Shown piece by piece: positions 26,985-35,237 of a stretch of 64,000 nucleotides of DNA (positions are counted from its first letter, which is position 1; each line of letters starts with the position of its first letter). The DNA lies in NCBI RefSeq assembly GCF_024539675.1, contig NZ_JAHHIT010000050.1:1-64000 (forward strand). The letters run 5' to 3'. Under the pieces are notes generated by a model. That model searched no databases and was not told the origin of the DNA. It saw only the letters and a list, made by a program, of their open reading frames with translations. Source of the stretch: Streptomyces hilarionis (GTDB lineage: Bacteria > Actinomycetota > Actinomycetes > Streptomycetales > Streptomycetaceae). The position numbers were made by a program, and so were the translations under genes.

Positions 26985-27396
26985 CGTGGCCTCGAGGAAG
27001 AGGAGACCGTCCTCGTCGGTCACCTTGTTGCCGGCCACGGCGAGGGGGATGCCGAACTCACGGGCGTGGTCCGGGTACTGGCAGTAGACGGAGACGCCCC
27101 GTCGGGTGGGCTCGGCCACCAAGAGCGTCATGGCGCGGACTGTCGCCGCGCAGCAGATCCTTGATGTCGTCCGGATGGGCGGCCAGGGGCGGGGCGGTGA
27201 AGCCGGGGGTGGCGTCGGCCGGGTCCAGGGCCTGCGCAAGATGCTGGTCGACGTCGCCCTCCACGGCGAGCACCGAGGCGTCCGAGCGGGCCAAGTGCCG
27301 TGCGAACAGAGCCGACAGCGTCGCCTTGCCGCTGCCGCTGCCGCTGCCGCTGCCGCTGCCGCTGCCGCCCTGGCCCACGCATGCGACGCGTATCAC
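26985..27396 (-). pseudogene. Decayed CooC/MinD-like ATPase
   Basis: Two remnants of one P-loop ATPase gene in different frames. From GTG 27396 the N-terminus reads IRVACVGQGG, then the expanded Gly-Ser run, then GKATLSALFARHLARSDASV and VLAVEGDVDQHLAQAL, ending near DDIKDLLRGD. After a frame change the C-terminal part (about 27131 to 26990) reads LLVAEPTRRGVSVYCQYPDH and PLAVAGNKVTDEDGLLFLE. The family normally has about 90 further residues between these parts and a C-terminal extension, so the gene carries an internal deletion, a frameshift and a truncation. A Zur-like box sits 14 bases upstream of its start. Confidence 0.72.
27331..27366. repeat. GCTGCC x6 microsatellite in a P-loop
   Basis: Six exact hexamer copies. 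On the minus strand they encode (Gly-Ser)6 exactly at the Walker A motif of the decayed ATPase, where relatives have a single Gly-Ser before Gly-Lys-Thr. A slippage expansion that probably destroyed nucleotide binding. Confidence 0.9.
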
Positions 27397-27409
27397 CGTA
27401 CCGCCTTAT

Positions 27410-27424
27410 TGAAAATGAATGTCA
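27410..27424. promoter_or_regulatory. Zur-box-like palindrome
   Basis: TGAAAATGAATGTCA matches 13 of 15 positions of the streptomycete Zur box TGAAAATGATTTTCA (consensus from memory), a rare AT-rich palindrome in this GC-rich DNA. It lies 14 bases upstream of the ATPase pseudogene start and 95 bases before the GNAT gene, so it may control zinc repression in either direction. Confidence 0.55.
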
Positions 27425-27507
27425 TGTGACTAGATTGAGGGGTCGTTCGCGATCTCTGTCAAATCCGGGAGTGGTGGTCCAGTGATCAACTTTTCGCGCT
27501 TGCTGCA

Positions 27508-27513
27508 TATGAT
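27508..27513 (+). promoter_or_regulatory. -10 box for a leaderless transcript
   Basis: TATGAT ends seven bases before the GTG at 27520, placing a transcription start on or next to that codon. No ribosome-binding sequence is seen, consistent with a leaderless mRNA. The -35 region is not clear. Confidence 0.4.
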
Positions 27514-27519
27514 GTGCAA

Positions 27520-28191
27520 GTGCGTCACTACTGCATCAGGCCTGCGGGCCCCGAAGACCTGGACGGCGCCCGCGCCGTCATGCTCGACACCGTCTACCGG
27601 GATTTCGGCAGCGGCTACGTGCCCCGCTGGCACGGGGACATCATCGATCCCCACGCCGCCTACCTCGCCCCACGACGCCACACCCTGCTGGTCGCGCTCG
27701 ACGGCGGGAACGGCGGGAACGGCGAGGTCGTCGCCACCGCCGCCCTCGACTCCCGCGGCCCGGCGCACCCGCCGAACCCGCGTCACGTCGCAGAGCGCTA
27801 CCCGGGCGGAACGACCGCCCAGTTGCGCCGCGTCTACGTGCGGCGGGAACACCGGCGACGCGGCCTCGCCCGTCGCCTGGTCGCCGAACTGCTCGCCTTC
27901 GCGGCCGCGGACGGCGGCTACCGCTCCGTCTACCTGCACACCGACCCGGCCGTCGAGGGCGCCGAAGCCTTCTGGCGATCCCTCGGCACCGTCGTCCACG
28001 ACGAACGGCGGGAGACGGACGGCGGCCAGGGCATCGTCCACTTCGACGTCGCTCTGGACCCTCGTGCCGCCACCCCCGCCACCCCCGCAGACGCCCCGGT
28101 CGGCGCATCCTCCGGCCTGCCCCCCCAGGGCCTGCGCACCGCAGTCCCCTTCCTCCACCCTTTCCTCCACCCGCCTCGCACAGACCGGTGA
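27520..28191 (+). CDS. GNAT-family N-acetyltransferase
   Basis: 223 aa from GTG 27520 (GTG 27514 is in frame two codons earlier). The acetyl-CoA binding signature is VYVRREHRRRGLARRLVAEL, preceded by the beta strand TTAQLRRV and followed by YRSVYLHTDP and AEAFWRSLGTV. The C-terminal 40 residues are low-complexity Ala/Pro. It starts the operon with the peptide-type importer and MFS protein; four bases separate its stop from the binding-protein start. It may acetylate the transported compound, by analogy with metallophore or peptide antibiotic loci. Substrate unknown. Confidence 0.75.
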   Translation: MRHYCIRPAGPEDLDGARAVMLDTVYRDFGSGYVPRWHGDIIDPHAAYLAPRRHTLLVALDGGNGGNGEVVATAALDSRGPAHPPNPRHVAERYPGGTTAQLRRVYVRREHRRRGLARRLVAELLAFAAADGGYRSVYLHTDPAVEGAEAFWRSLGTVVHDERRETDGGQGIVHFDVALDPRAATPATPADAPVGASSGLPPQGLRTAVPFLHPFLHPPRTDR

Positions 28192-28195
28192 CTCC

Positions 28196-29761
28196 ATGCG
28201 CGATCCCCGCAGCCTCCGCGACCCCGCCCACCCCCCTGCGCGCCGCGGTGTCCGCCGTCCCGGTCGCCCGCGTCGTCCCCGGATTCCCGCCGTCCTCTGC
28301 CTCGCGCCGCTCCTCGCCGGCTGCTTCGCCTCCCCCGGGGGCGGCGACGGCAAGGCCTCCGCGGCGGGCGACGGCCCCCGGCTGCGGGTCGCGCTCGCCT
28401 TCCCGCCCGCCGAGAACCTCTCCCCGCACGGCGCGGACGCCACGATCCTCAGCCGCCTCGGCGTCACCGAGTCGCTGACCGCGCTCGACGCCAACGGCTC
28501 GGCCGTTCCCGCGCTGGCCGCCTCCTGGCGACGCGAGAACGACCGCACCTGGCTGTTCACCCTGCGCGAGGCCGTCTTCCAGGACGGAACGGACGTCACG
28601 CCCGCCGCCGTCGCCACCGCGCTCGCCCGGGCCGGCGAGGCCAGGCCCGCCCCGGCCGCCCTGGCCGGCGTCACCCTCACCGCGAGGGCGGCCGGCGCCG
28701 CCGGCGTACGCGTCACCACCAAGGACCCCGACCCGGTGCTGCCCTTGCGTCTGTCCAGCCCCAGCCTCGCCGTGCTGTCGCCGAGGGCGTACGGGGCGGG
28801 GGGCGCCGTCGACCCGGCCGGCACCGCCACCGGCCCCTTCGAGATCACCCGGGTGACCGGGGCGACCGCCGCCGACCTCGACCGCTTCGACGACTACTGG
28901 GGCGGCCGGGCCCAGGCCCCGGGCATCGACGTGCGCTTCGTGGCCGACGGCGCCGCCCGCGCCAACGCCCTGCGCACCGGCCAGGTGGACCTCGCCGAGG
29001 CGATACCCGTCGCCCAGGCCGCCGCCCTCGACGCCGGCACCCGTCGCGAGACCGCCACGACCCGCACCACCAGCCTCCAACTCAACGCGAGGTCCCGCCT
29101 CTTCGAGGACCCCGCCCTGCGCGCAGCCGCCCGCGCGGCCGTCGACACCGCCGCCCTCGCCGACGGTGTGTACGAGGGACATGCCGACGCCGGGGCCGGG
29201 ATCTACGGCCCGGCCGTCACCTGGGCGCAGGCCAAGCGCGTGCCGCCCACCGGGCGGGCGAAGCCCACCGCCCCGGGCGGCGCCTCCCTCACCCTGGCGA
29301 CCTACGACAACCGGCCCGAACTCCCGGAAGCCGCACAGGTGGTGAAACAGCAGCTGGAGCACGCCGGGTTCAAGGTGAAGCTGGTGGTGCGCGAGTACTC
29401 GCGACTGGAAGGGGACGCCCTCGCCGGGAAGTTCGACGCCTTCATCGGCGCCCGCAACAGTCTGCTGGACACCGGGGATCCCGTCTCCCTCCTCGCCGGC
29501 GACTTCACCTGCGACGGCGGCTACAACCTCGCCCGGCTCTGCGACGCGGCCGTCGACCGGGCCGTCGGACGGGCGCAGGCGGCGACGGACGCCGACAAGC
29601 GGCAGGAGGCCGCCATGGCAGCCGAGGCCGTGATCCTCGGCACCGACGCCGTCATCCCGCTGGTCCATCAGCGCGTCGTCACCGGAGTCGCGGCGAAGGT
29701 CCGCGGTGTGGCGGCGGACCCCTACGAGCGCACCCTCGTCCGCGCCGGGACCCGGCGCTGA
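28196..29761 (+). CDS. Peptide/nickel-type ABC transporter binding lipoprotein
   Basis: 521 aa solute-binding protein of family 5 (DppA/NikA/OppA class). After a long basic head the lipobox is LLAGC with Cys43, followed by a Gly/Ser linker. Family features include LTALDANGSAVPALAASWRR, WLFTLREAVFQDGTDVTPAAV and NALRTGQVDLAEAIPVAQA. It should capture a peptide, opine-like metal complex or nickel chelate outside the cell. The nearby Zur-like box and the downstream MFS gene recall staphylopine-type metallophore loci (CntA with CntE), but this is analogy only. Confidence 0.8.
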   Translation: MRDPRSLRDPAHPPARRGVRRPGRPRRPRIPAVLCLAPLLAGCFASPGGGDGKASAAGDGPRLRVALAFPPAENLSPHGADATILSRLGVTESLTALDANGSAVPALAASWRRENDRTWLFTLREAVFQDGTDVTPAAVATALARAGEARPAPAALAGVTLTARAAGAAGVRVTTKDPDPVLPLRLSSPSLAVLSPRAYGAGGAVDPAGTATGPFEITRVTGATAADLDRFDDYWGGRAQAPGIDVRFVADGAARANALRTGQVDLAEAIPVAQAAALDAGTRRETATTRTTSLQLNARSRLFEDPALRAAARAAVDTAALADGVYEGHADAGAGIYGPAVTWAQAKRVPPTGRAKPTAPGGASLTLATYDNRPELPEAAQVVKQQLEHAGFKVKLVVREYSRLEGDALAGKFDAFIGARNSLLDTGDPVSLLAGDFTCDGGYNLARLCDAAVDRAVGRAQAATDADKRQEAAMAAEAVILGTDAVIPLVHQRVVTGVAAKVRGVAADPYERTLVRAGTRR

Positions 29762-29777
29762 CGGCATGAGGAGCAGG

Positions 29778-31607
29778 ATGGGCGCGCTGCTGTGGCGCGT
29801 CGTGCTCGCCGTGACGACGGTGTGCGGGATCGGGCTGCTGCCCTGGCTCTCGCACACCGACCCGGCGCGCACCGTGCTGAAGGCGCGGTCGGCCGACCGC
29901 GACCCCTCCCCGCAGGCGCTCGCCGACGTGCGCGCGCAACTCGGCCTGGACGAGGGCCCGGTGCGCCTGCTCGGCCGGTGGCTCGCCGGGCTGCCGCACG
30001 GCGACGCCGGACGGTCCTGGATCTCGGGCGCGGACGTCCTGCCCGGCGTGCTGGAGGCGCTGGGCGTGTCGTTGCTGCTGATGGCGGTGGCGCTGACCGT
30101 CGCCGTGATGGTCGCGGCCGGGGTGTGCGCCCGCACCCTCTACCTCGGCGCACGGCGGCGGACGGCGGTTCGGCCTGCCGGCGGTTCCGGCTCCGCCGTG
30201 CTCGCCGCGCTGCCGGAGTTCCTCACCGCGTCCGTGCTGGCGACGGTGGTCGGCGTGCAGTGGGGCTGGCTGCCCGCCCTCGGCTGGTACGGCCCGCAGT
30301 GGACGGTGCTGCCCGCGCTCGCCCTCGGTCTGCCCGCCGGGGCGGTCCTCGGCCGGCTCCTCGACGATCAGCTGCCCGGCGCGTTCGCCGAGCCCTGGGC
30401 GGCGGCGGCCACCGCGCGCGGACTGCCCGGACGCAGCGTCGCCCGCAAGGCGCTGCGCCGGTGCGTGCCCGCGCTGCTGCCCAACCTGGGGTTGTTCGTG
30501 GTGGGCCTGACCGGCGGGTCGGTCGCCGTGGAGCAGATCTTCGACATCCCCGGCCTCGGCCGGACCACGTTGCAGGCGGCGATCGCCCAGGACCTGCCCG
30601 TCCTCCAGGCCGGCGTCCTCCTGCTCGTCGCCCTTGCCGCGGCCGTCACCGCAGGGGCCCGCGTCGCCGCCCGGCTGTTCGTCGGTCCCGCCCTGCGCGA
30701 CGGCGCCCTGCTGACACTGCACCGGCGCGCGCCGGCCGGCCGCAGAGGGCCGCCGCTGGTCCACGGCCTGCTGTTGGCGTGCGTCGTCGGCCTCGGGCTG
30801 CCCCGCGATCCGCTCGCGCTCGACACCGGCGACCGCCTCCGGCCCCCCTCCGCGACCCACCCCTTCGGCACGGACGCGCTCGGCCGCGACGTCCTCGCCC
30901 GGGTCGGGCACGGCGCCGTCGACACCCTGCTCCTGGCTCTCGCCATCAGCGCGATCGCCCTGGCCGTGGGTATCGGGCTCGGGCTGCTGCCGCGGGTGTC
31001 CGGGCCGCTCGTCGACACCGTCAACGCCGTTCCGCCCGTGCTGGCCGCGCTCCTCGTGGTCGCGGTGCAGGGCAGCGGCCCCATGACGCCCGTACTGGCC
31101 GTGGCCGTCGTGGCCTGGGCGCCGCTCGCCGCGCACACCTCGGCGCTGCTGCGGCAGGAACGGGCCACCGTCCACCTGGCCGCCACCCGGGCGCTCGGCG
31201 CCGGCCCCTGGTACCTGCTGAGGAGAGGCCTTCTGCCCGCCGTCCTGCCGCCGGTCGCCCGCCACGCCCTGCTGCGGCTGCCCGGGGTCGCCCTCGCGCT
31301 GGCCTCGCTCGGCTTCCTCGGCCTCGGGGCCCAGCCGCCGTCCCCCGAATGGGGTCTGCTCCTCGCGGAGAACCAGCCCTACGCCGAGCGCGCCCCCTGG
31401 GCCGTCCTCGCCCCGGCCGCCGTCCTCGCCGTCCTCGCCGCCCTGGCCGTGACGGCGCCCGGCCTGCTGCGCGGGTCCCCGCGACCCGGGCGGGCGCAAC
31501 GGTCCGGATCGCCCGGGCCGCGCGGCCGGCCTCCGCGGCCTCGCGGTCAGGAGCCGACGATCGGTGAACCGCGGTCAGAACCAACGCGGTTGACGGGGGC
31601 GCGATGA
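29778..31607 (+). CDS. Fused ABC permease (DppB-DppC type)
   Basis: One polypeptide of 609 aa carries both permease halves that are usually separate. The N-terminal half has the DppB hallmark EQIFDIPGLGRTTLQAAIAQ; the C-terminal half has the DppC hallmark FGTDALGRDVLARV and a closing GFLGLGAQPPSPEWG. About ten membrane helices are visible in total. The final 45 residues are a Pro/Arg/Ser-rich tail not typical of permeases. ATG 29778 lies behind GAGGAG; ATG 29766 is in frame just upstream. The expected ABC ATPase genes do not follow; the stop overlaps the MFS start. Confidence 0.82.
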   Translation: MGALLWRVVLAVTTVCGIGLLPWLSHTDPARTVLKARSADRDPSPQALADVRAQLGLDEGPVRLLGRWLAGLPHGDAGRSWISGADVLPGVLEALGVSLLLMAVALTVAVMVAAGVCARTLYLGARRRTAVRPAGGSGSAVLAALPEFLTASVLATVVGVQWGWLPALGWYGPQWTVLPALALGLPAGAVLGRLLDDQLPGAFAEPWAAAATARGLPGRSVARKALRRCVPALLPNLGLFVVGLTGGSVAVEQIFDIPGLGRTTLQAAIAQDLPVLQAGVLLLVALAAAVTAGARVAARLFVGPALRDGALLTLHRRAPAGRRGPPLVHGLLLACVVGLGLPRDPLALDTGDRLRPPSATHPFGTDALGRDVLARVGHGAVDTLLLALAISAIALAVGIGLGLLPRVSGPLVDTVNAVPPVLAALLVVAVQGSGPMTPVLAVAVVAWAPLAAHTSALLRQERATVHLAATRALGAGPWYLLRRGLLPAVLPPVARHALLRLPGVALALASLGFLGLGAQPPSPEWGLLLAENQPYAERAPWAVLAPAAVLAVLAALAVTAPGLLRGSPRPGRAQRSGSPGPRGRPPRPRGQEPTIGEPRSEPTRLTGAR

Positions 31608-32833
31608 GCACGACCGGCCTCGTGTCCCGCCGGAAGGCGTCGGGCGCGCCGCCCCTGCCGCCGCTGCTGCGCCTGTTGATGGTGACTCAGCTGGCGTTCA
31701 ACATAGGGTTCTTCGCCGTTCTGCCGTTCCTCGCCGAGCATCTGGGCGCATCCGTCGGCCTGGCGGGCTGGCTGGTCGGCTTCGTGCTGGGGCTGCGGAC
31801 CTTCAGCCAGCAGGGACTGTTCGTGGTGGGCGGGGCGCTCGCCGACCGGTACGGCGTGCGGCCCGTCGTCCTCGCCGGATGCGTCCTGCGGATCGCCGGG
31901 TTCGCCTGGCTCGGCTACGCGGAGCGGGTTTGGACGGTCGTCGCGGCGGTGCTGCTGATCGGGTTCGCGGCCGCGCTGTTCTCGCCCGCCGTCGAATCGG
32001 AGGTGGCCCGTCAGGCCGTCCTGCACGAGAGGGCGGACGGCGGCTCACGCACCCGGGTGCTGGCCCTGTTCACGGTCGCCGGACAGACCGGCGCGTTCGT
32101 GGGGCCGCTGCTCGGCGCGCTGCTCCTGGAGGTCGACTTCCGCGCGGTGTGTCTGACCGGCGCCTCGATCTTCGTCCTCGTGCTCGTCGGCCATGCCCGG
32201 CTGCTGCCCCAGCACATCCCCGGCCGCGTCGGCCTCCGGCTCCGGGGCGCCGCGGGTCCGCTGCTCCGCAACCGCCGCTTCCTCGCCCTGTGCTGCGCCT
32301 ACGGCGCCTACCTGCTCGCCTACAACCAGCTGTACCTCGCCCTGCCCGCCGAAGTGGAGCGTGCGACCGGCTCACAGACGCCGCTGGCCTGGCTGTTCGC
32401 GCTGTCGTCGCTGCTGGTGGTGGCCGCCCAGCTGCCGGTCACCCGGTGGGCGGGGGAGCGGCTCGGCCCGCGGGGCGCGATGGCGGGCGGGCTCGCGTCG
32501 ATCGCCGCGGGATTCGTCGTCGTGGCCGTGGGTCGGTACGCCGCACCGACCGGGACGGCGGCGTTGCTGCCCGCGACCGGGTTCACGGTGCTGCTCACCT
32601 TCGGCCAGATGCTCGTCGCGCCCGTCGCCCGGGCGTGGACCCCCGACTTCGCCGAGGACGGCCGGCTCGGTCTGTACACCGGGGCGCTGTCCTCGGTCTC
32701 CGGCCTGATCGTGCTGTCGGGCAGCGCGGCCACCGGCGCGCTCCTCGGCGCCGGGCTGCCGCCCGCCGTGCCCTGGCTCCTGCTGGCCGCGGTGCCGGCC
32801 GCGGCCGTCCTGCTGCTTCCCCGTCGGCCGTGA
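31604..32833 (+). CDS. MFS transporter
   Basis: 409 aa, about twelve membrane helices. The loop 2-3 signature reads GGALADRYGVRPVVLAG and the central basic loop lies near residue 205 (LPQHIPGRVGLRLRG). The ATG overlaps the stop of the fused permease by four bases, so it is coupled to the importer. Single-domain exporters in this position pump out a metallophore or a toxic product in known metal-uptake loci (CntE type); here that is a hypothesis. The alternative is an unrelated drug exporter. Confidence 0.82.
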   Translation: MSTTGLVSRRKASGAPPLPPLLRLLMVTQLAFNIGFFAVLPFLAEHLGASVGLAGWLVGFVLGLRTFSQQGLFVVGGALADRYGVRPVVLAGCVLRIAGFAWLGYAERVWTVVAAVLLIGFAAALFSPAVESEVARQAVLHERADGGSRTRVLALFTVAGQTGAFVGPLLGALLLEVDFRAVCLTGASIFVLVLVGHARLLPQHIPGRVGLRLRGAAGPLLRNRRFLALCCAYGAYLLAYNQLYLALPAEVERATGSQTPLAWLFALSSLLVVAAQLPVTRWAGERLGPRGAMAGGLASIAAGFVVVAVGRYAAPTGTAALLPATGFTVLLTFGQMLVAPVARAWTPDFAEDGRLGLYTGALSSVSGLIVLSGSAATGALLGAGLPPAVPWLLLAAVPAAAVLLLPRRP

Positions 32834-32854
32834 CGACCACCGACGGGCCGGAGA

Positions 32855-32872
32855 CGCCGCGCGAGCGCGGCG
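32855..32872. terminator. Short hairpin between convergent genes
   Basis: CGCCGCGC-GA-GCGCGGCG, an eight-base inverted repeat between the MFS stop and the convergent CDP-alcohol phosphotransferase stop. Confidence 0.45.
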
Positions 32873-32873
32873 G

Positions 32874-33629
32874 CTACACGAGCTCCAGGACCGCTTCCGC
32901 CGGGCGCTCGGTCACCGCGCGCGACGTCCGCCACAGCCACAGCACGTCCCGGCCGAACGACCACACCAGGGAGCCGAGCGCCAGCAGCACCACGGCGAAC
33001 GTGGCGGCGTAGGGCAGCAGGGCGGACCCCGCCAGCAGCAGCAGGACGCCCTGCAACGCGGCGACCGTCTTGCGGGCGGTGCTCGGCGGGAGCGGGGCGT
33101 TGAGCCAGGGGGCGACGCGGGCCGCGGCGACGAAGGCGTAGCGCATGCCGCCGATCAGCAGGACCCACGGGCCCAGCGTCATCGCGACGTACACGCTGAG
33201 CACCAGGATCAGGAACGCGTCGACCTCCATGTCGAAACGCGCGCCCAGCGCCGTCGAGGTGTTCGTGCGGCGGGCGACCTTGCCGTCGACGCCGTCCAGG
33301 ATCAGGGCCACGGCCGTCAGGCCGACCAGCAGCGTCACCGGGGGCGTGCTCTCGAAGGAGTCCGCGACCAGCGCGGTCACCCCGCCCACCAGCGTGGCGC
33401 GGCCGAGGGTGACCCGGTTGGCCGGGCCGAACGTGCGCAGGCTGGAGCGGTGCAGCGCCCGGGAGAGCACCGCCCAGGTGGCGATGGCGAAGACGAGACC
33501 GGTCACCCAGCCCGCCGGCCCCATGCCTATCGCCGTGCCGAGCAGGGCCAGCAACAGGATCTGAACGCCCGCTCCCACAGCGGTCTCCTGCTGGACCAGC
33601 CTCGCGTCGTAAGTGTTGTTCAGGGCCAC
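32874..33629 (-). CDS. CDP-alcohol phosphatidyltransferase family protein
   Basis: 251 aa integral membrane enzyme. The complete family motif is seen: DG, then AR, then G, D, D in DGKVARRTNTSTALGARFDM followed by EVDAF, which binds CDP and two metal ions. About six to seven membrane helices surround it. It transfers a phosphoalcohol from a CDP-activated donor to an alcohol acceptor; which lipid or head group is involved cannot be told. Start GTG 33629 (VALNNTYDARL) after GGAGGAAC. It is divergent from the dehydrogenase of the next cluster and may contribute to the same lipid or glycolipid. Confidence 0.85.
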   Translation of the reverse strand: MALNNTYDARLVQQETAVGAGVQILLLALLGTAIGMGPAGWVTGLVFAIATWAVLSRALHRSSLRTFGPANRVTLGRATLVGGVTALVADSFESTPPVTLLVGLTAVALILDGVDGKVARRTNTSTALGARFDMEVDAFLILVLSVYVAMTLGPWVLLIGGMRYAFVAAARVAPWLNAPLPPSTARKTVAALQGVLLLLAGSALLPYAATFAVVLLALGSLVWSFGRDVLWLWRTSRAVTERPAEAVLELV

Positions 33630-33673
33630 CGCACGTTCCTCCGGCCAGATGACAGAGATGATCAGTGCCGCGT

Positions 33674-33691
33674 ACTGTGCGCGGACTGTGC
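33674..33691 (+). promoter_or_regulatory. Heptamer direct repeat upstream of dehydrogenase
   Basis: ACTGTGC occurs at 33674-33680 and again at 33685-33691, an 11-base period on one face of the helix. This geometry is typical of activator sites such as SARP boxes. Only two copies; function unproven. Confidence 0.3.
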
Positions 33692-33737
33692 ACACCTCGG
33701 TACGTGAACAGGTTCCCGATCGTTCAGGAGGATGTGG

Positions 33738-34727
33738 ATGTCGATCGCCGCTCGTGCGTTCTGGGTCGCCTCGCCCGGTGAGGGGGAGATCCGTGACGTC
33801 GTCGTTCCGGATCCCGCCGACGGCGAGGTCCTGGTGCGCTCGCTGTGGTCCGGCGTCAGCCGCGGCACGGAGACCCTCGTCTTCCGCGGCGGGGTGCCCG
33901 AGAGCCAGCACGCGGTCATGCGGGCGCCGTACCAGGAGGGCGACTTCCCCTCGCCCGTGAAGTACGGCTACCTCAACGTCGGCGTGGTGGAGCGCGGGCC
34001 GGCGGAGCTGCTCGGGCGCACGGTCTTCTGCCTCTACCCGCACCAGACGCGGTACGTGGTTCCGGCGGCGGCGGTGACGGTCGTGCCGGACTCCGTGCCC
34101 GCCCGCCGGGCCGTCCTCGCGGGCACCGTGGAGACGGCCGTCAACGCGCTGTGGGACGCCGCGCCGTTGGTCGGGGACCGGATCGCGGTCGTCGGCGGCG
34201 GCATGGTCGGCTGTTCGGTGGCCGCGCTGCTGGCCCGTTTCCCCGGCGTCCGCGTGCAGTTGGTGGACGCCGACCCGGCGCGCGAGAAGGTCGCCGAGGC
34301 GCTCGGCGTCGGATTCGCCGCGCCCGCCCGGGCACTGGGCGGCTGCGACCTCGTCGTGCACGCCAGCGCCACCGAGCAGGGGCTCACCCGCTCACTGGAA
34401 CTGCTCGCCGACGAGGGGACCGTCCTCGAACTGAGCTGGTACGGCGACCGGAAGGTCTCCCTCCCGCTCGGCGAGGACTTCCACTCCCGGCGCCTCGTCG
34501 TCCGCAGCAGCCAGGTCGGCGCCGTCTCCCCGGCACGCCGTTCCAGTCGCTCCTACGCCGACCGGCTCGACCTGGCGCTGGAGCTGCTGGCCGAGCCGGC
34601 GCTCGACGCCCTCGTCACCGGAGACAGCGCTTTCGACGAGCTGCCGCAGGTGATGCCGAAGCTCGCGTCCGGCGAGATCCCGGCGCTGTGCCACGGCATC
34701 AGGTACGACCAGGAGCGCCTGACCTGA
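33738..34727 (+). CDS. Zinc-type alcohol dehydrogenase superfamily protein
   Basis: 329 aa medium-chain dehydrogenase. The N-terminal GroES-like part reads VLVRSLWSGVSRGTETLVFRG, in which the usual catalytic-zinc Cys is absent, and the Rossmann fold shows AVVGGGMVGCSVAALLA. It is probably an NAD(P)-dependent oxidoreductase with altered metal dependence. ATG 33738 is six bases from AGGAGG; the upstream ATG 33732 abuts that site directly and is less likely. It heads a plus-strand run with the PTPS-like, glycosyltransferase, methyltransferase and membrane genes. Confidence 0.75.
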   Translation: MSIAARAFWVASPGEGEIRDVVVPDPADGEVLVRSLWSGVSRGTETLVFRGGVPESQHAVMRAPYQEGDFPSPVKYGYLNVGVVERGPAELLGRTVFCLYPHQTRYVVPAAAVTVVPDSVPARRAVLAGTVETAVNALWDAAPLVGDRIAVVGGGMVGCSVAALLARFPGVRVQLVDADPAREKVAEALGVGFAAPARALGGCDLVVHASATEQGLTRSLELLADEGTVLELSWYGDRKVSLPLGEDFHSRRLVVRSSQVGAVSPARRSSRSYADRLDLALELLAEPALDALVTGDSAFDELPQVMPKLASGEIPALCHGIRYDQERLT

Positions 34728-34838
34728 GAAAAGAGTGAGATCACGGTGAACAGGGGGAACCGTTGAGCCGTACTACACGGCATCCCCCGGCGGTCAACGG
34801 CCGGGGGAGCAGAGGCGCCGCACCTGGAGGGTCGTCCG

Positions 34839-35237
34839 TTGTTCAGTGTCACCGTCCGCGATCACATCATGATCGCCCACAGCTTCAGCGGCGAGGTCTT
34901 CGGACCCGCGCAGCGCCTGCACGGAGCGACGTTCCTCGTGGACGCCACCTTCCGCCGCGAGCAGCTGGACGACGACAACATCGTCGTCGACATCGGACTG
35001 GCCACGCAGGAGCTGGGAGCGGTGGTCAGCGAGCTGAACTACCGCAACCTCGACAACGAGCCCGACTTCGCGGGGATCAACACCTCGACGGAGTTCCTGG
35101 CGAAGGTCGTGGCGGACCGGCTCGCGGAGCGCATCCACAAGGGCGCGCTCGGCGAGGGCGCCCGAGGCATCGCCGCCATCGCCGTGACCCTGCACGAGTC
35201 GCACGTCGCCTGGGCGAGTTACGAGCGTGCGCTGTGA
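34839..35237 (+). CDS. 6-pyruvoyl-tetrahydropterin synthase-like protein (altered active site)
   Basis: 132 aa, PTPS/QueD fold length, starting at TTG 34839 eight bases from GGAGG. The first zinc His is H14 (IAHSF) and the second H28 in RLHGATF, but the third ligand of the usual His-Gly-His is Ala30. The catalytic Asp-His seen in the family is replaced in [25 protein letters not shown] and [11 protein letters not shown] fit the rest of the fold. It may bind a pterin-like or pyrimidine intermediate with changed chemistry. Its stop overlaps the glycosyltransferase GTG start. Confidence 0.75.
   Translation: MFSVTVRDHIMIAHSFSGEVFGPAQRLHGATFLVDATFRREQLDDDNIVVDIGLATQELGAVVSELNYRNLDNEPDFAGINTSTEFLAKVVADRLAERIHKGALGEGARGIAAIAVTLHESHVAWASYERAL

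Noticed and set aside
27106-27429. Plus-strand frame with a polyalanine run
   Set aside because: It is the complement of the GCTGCC microsatellite in the decayed ATPase, not a gene.
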